From contig JAQUHL010000144.1 in NCBI GenBank assembly GCA_028683635.1, positions 1 through 5,722 on the forward strand: 5,722 bases of DNA, read 5' to 3'. The stretch comes from Candidatus Cloacimonadota bacterium. GTDB lineage: Bacteria > Cloacimonadota > Cloacimonadia > Cloacimonadales > Cloacimonadaceae. Both the position numbers and the translations under genes were made by a program. Below, in pieces: positions 5,465-5,722 of this stretch; the stretch's first letter is position 1; each line of letters opens with the position of its first letter. The notes beneath the pieces were generated by a model that saw nothing but the letters and a program-made list of their open reading frames with translations, searched no databases and was not told where the DNA came from.

Positions 5465-5722
5465 TGTTATATATCATACTAATCATCATCGTGGTTCTCG
5501 CCTATTTTTGGGGCAGTGCATCAACTGCCAGGATCGTGGCCAAGAGCGTTCGCTCGCTCAATATCTACAAAGTCGGCAGTGGTCTGGCAGATACGGAAAA
5601 TATCTATACCAATGTAAGCAAACCCCTGGGAATCCTGGTGGGAGCTTTGGATGCAGCCAAGAGCTATGCTTTTCTCCTGGCTGTGGAAACTCTTTTCAGG
5701 ATCCTGCATCAACACACGCAGA
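5464..5722 (+). CDS. plsY: PlsY-like glycerol-3-phosphate acyltransferase, 5' part only
   Basis: The reading frame stays open from the ATG overlapping the yggS stop to the end of the window, 86 codons, so the C-terminal half is missing. PlsY enzymes in the inner membrane move an acyl group from acyl-phosphate to glycerol-3-phosphate, the first step of phospholipid synthesis. The N-terminus fits this family: a first membrane helix LYIILIIIVVLAYFWGSAS (residues 2-20) with the AYxxGS ending, a basic loop, then GSGLADTEN (38-46) where PlsY normally has its first signature GSGNxGxxN, followed by GILVGALDAAKSY (55-67) resembling the family's LDxxKG helix. The signature has lost the central Asn-Pro-Gly, and the usual Gly after the Lys is Ser. 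It may be a divergent paralogue with a changed substrate or no acyltransferase activity. The call rests on partial sequence. Confidence 0.6.
   Translation, partial: MLYIILIIIVVLAYFWGSASTARIVAKSVRSLNIYKVGSGLADTENIYTNVSKPLGILVGALDAAKSYAFLLAVETLFRILHQHTQ

Overview
The window holds eight protein-coding genes, all on the + strand, and one non-coding stretch of about 390 bases that is unusually rich in repeats. The gene content points to a bacterium with a two-membrane (Gram-negative type) envelope: an MlaE-family lipid-transport permease, a lipoprotein with a lipobox, and an acyltransferase of the PlsY type. Base composition looks balanced. No gene pins down the taxon. A little-cultured lineage such as Cloacimonadota is a guess only.

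Positions 1-4363 form one tightly packed, probably co-transcribed run: the 3' end of an aminopeptidase P gene (M24B), coaD (coenzyme A synthesis), dnaB (replicative helicase), an mlaE-like permease, a thiB-like substrate-binding lipoprotein and trmL (tRNA wobble-base methyltransferase). Neighbours overlap by 8, 16 and 17 bases, abut exactly (coaD/dnaB), or lie 15 bases apart (dnaB/mlaE). Translational coupling is therefore likely. The products belong to unrelated pathways, so this looks like a housekeeping operon packed for expression rather than a single biochemical system. The permease and the binding protein both lack their usual ABC partners here.

Positions 4364-4750 contain no credible gene. 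In order they hold a REP-like hairpin (4406-4440), a 110-base multi-arm palindrome (4453-4562) whose core is two perfect 27-base arms around one central base and which is built from 7-base words repeated every 11 bases, a second 11-base tandem array with a different 7-base word (4580-4612), and an imperfect stem with two small inner hairpins (4611-4682). The recurrence of a 7+4 base layout with two different core words is the most unusual signal in the window.

From 4751 a second run begins: a yggS-type PLP-binding protein with a clear Shine-Dalgarno sequence, followed with a one-base overlap by the 5' part of a PlsY-like membrane acyltransferase whose first signature motif has diverged. That gene runs off the window end.
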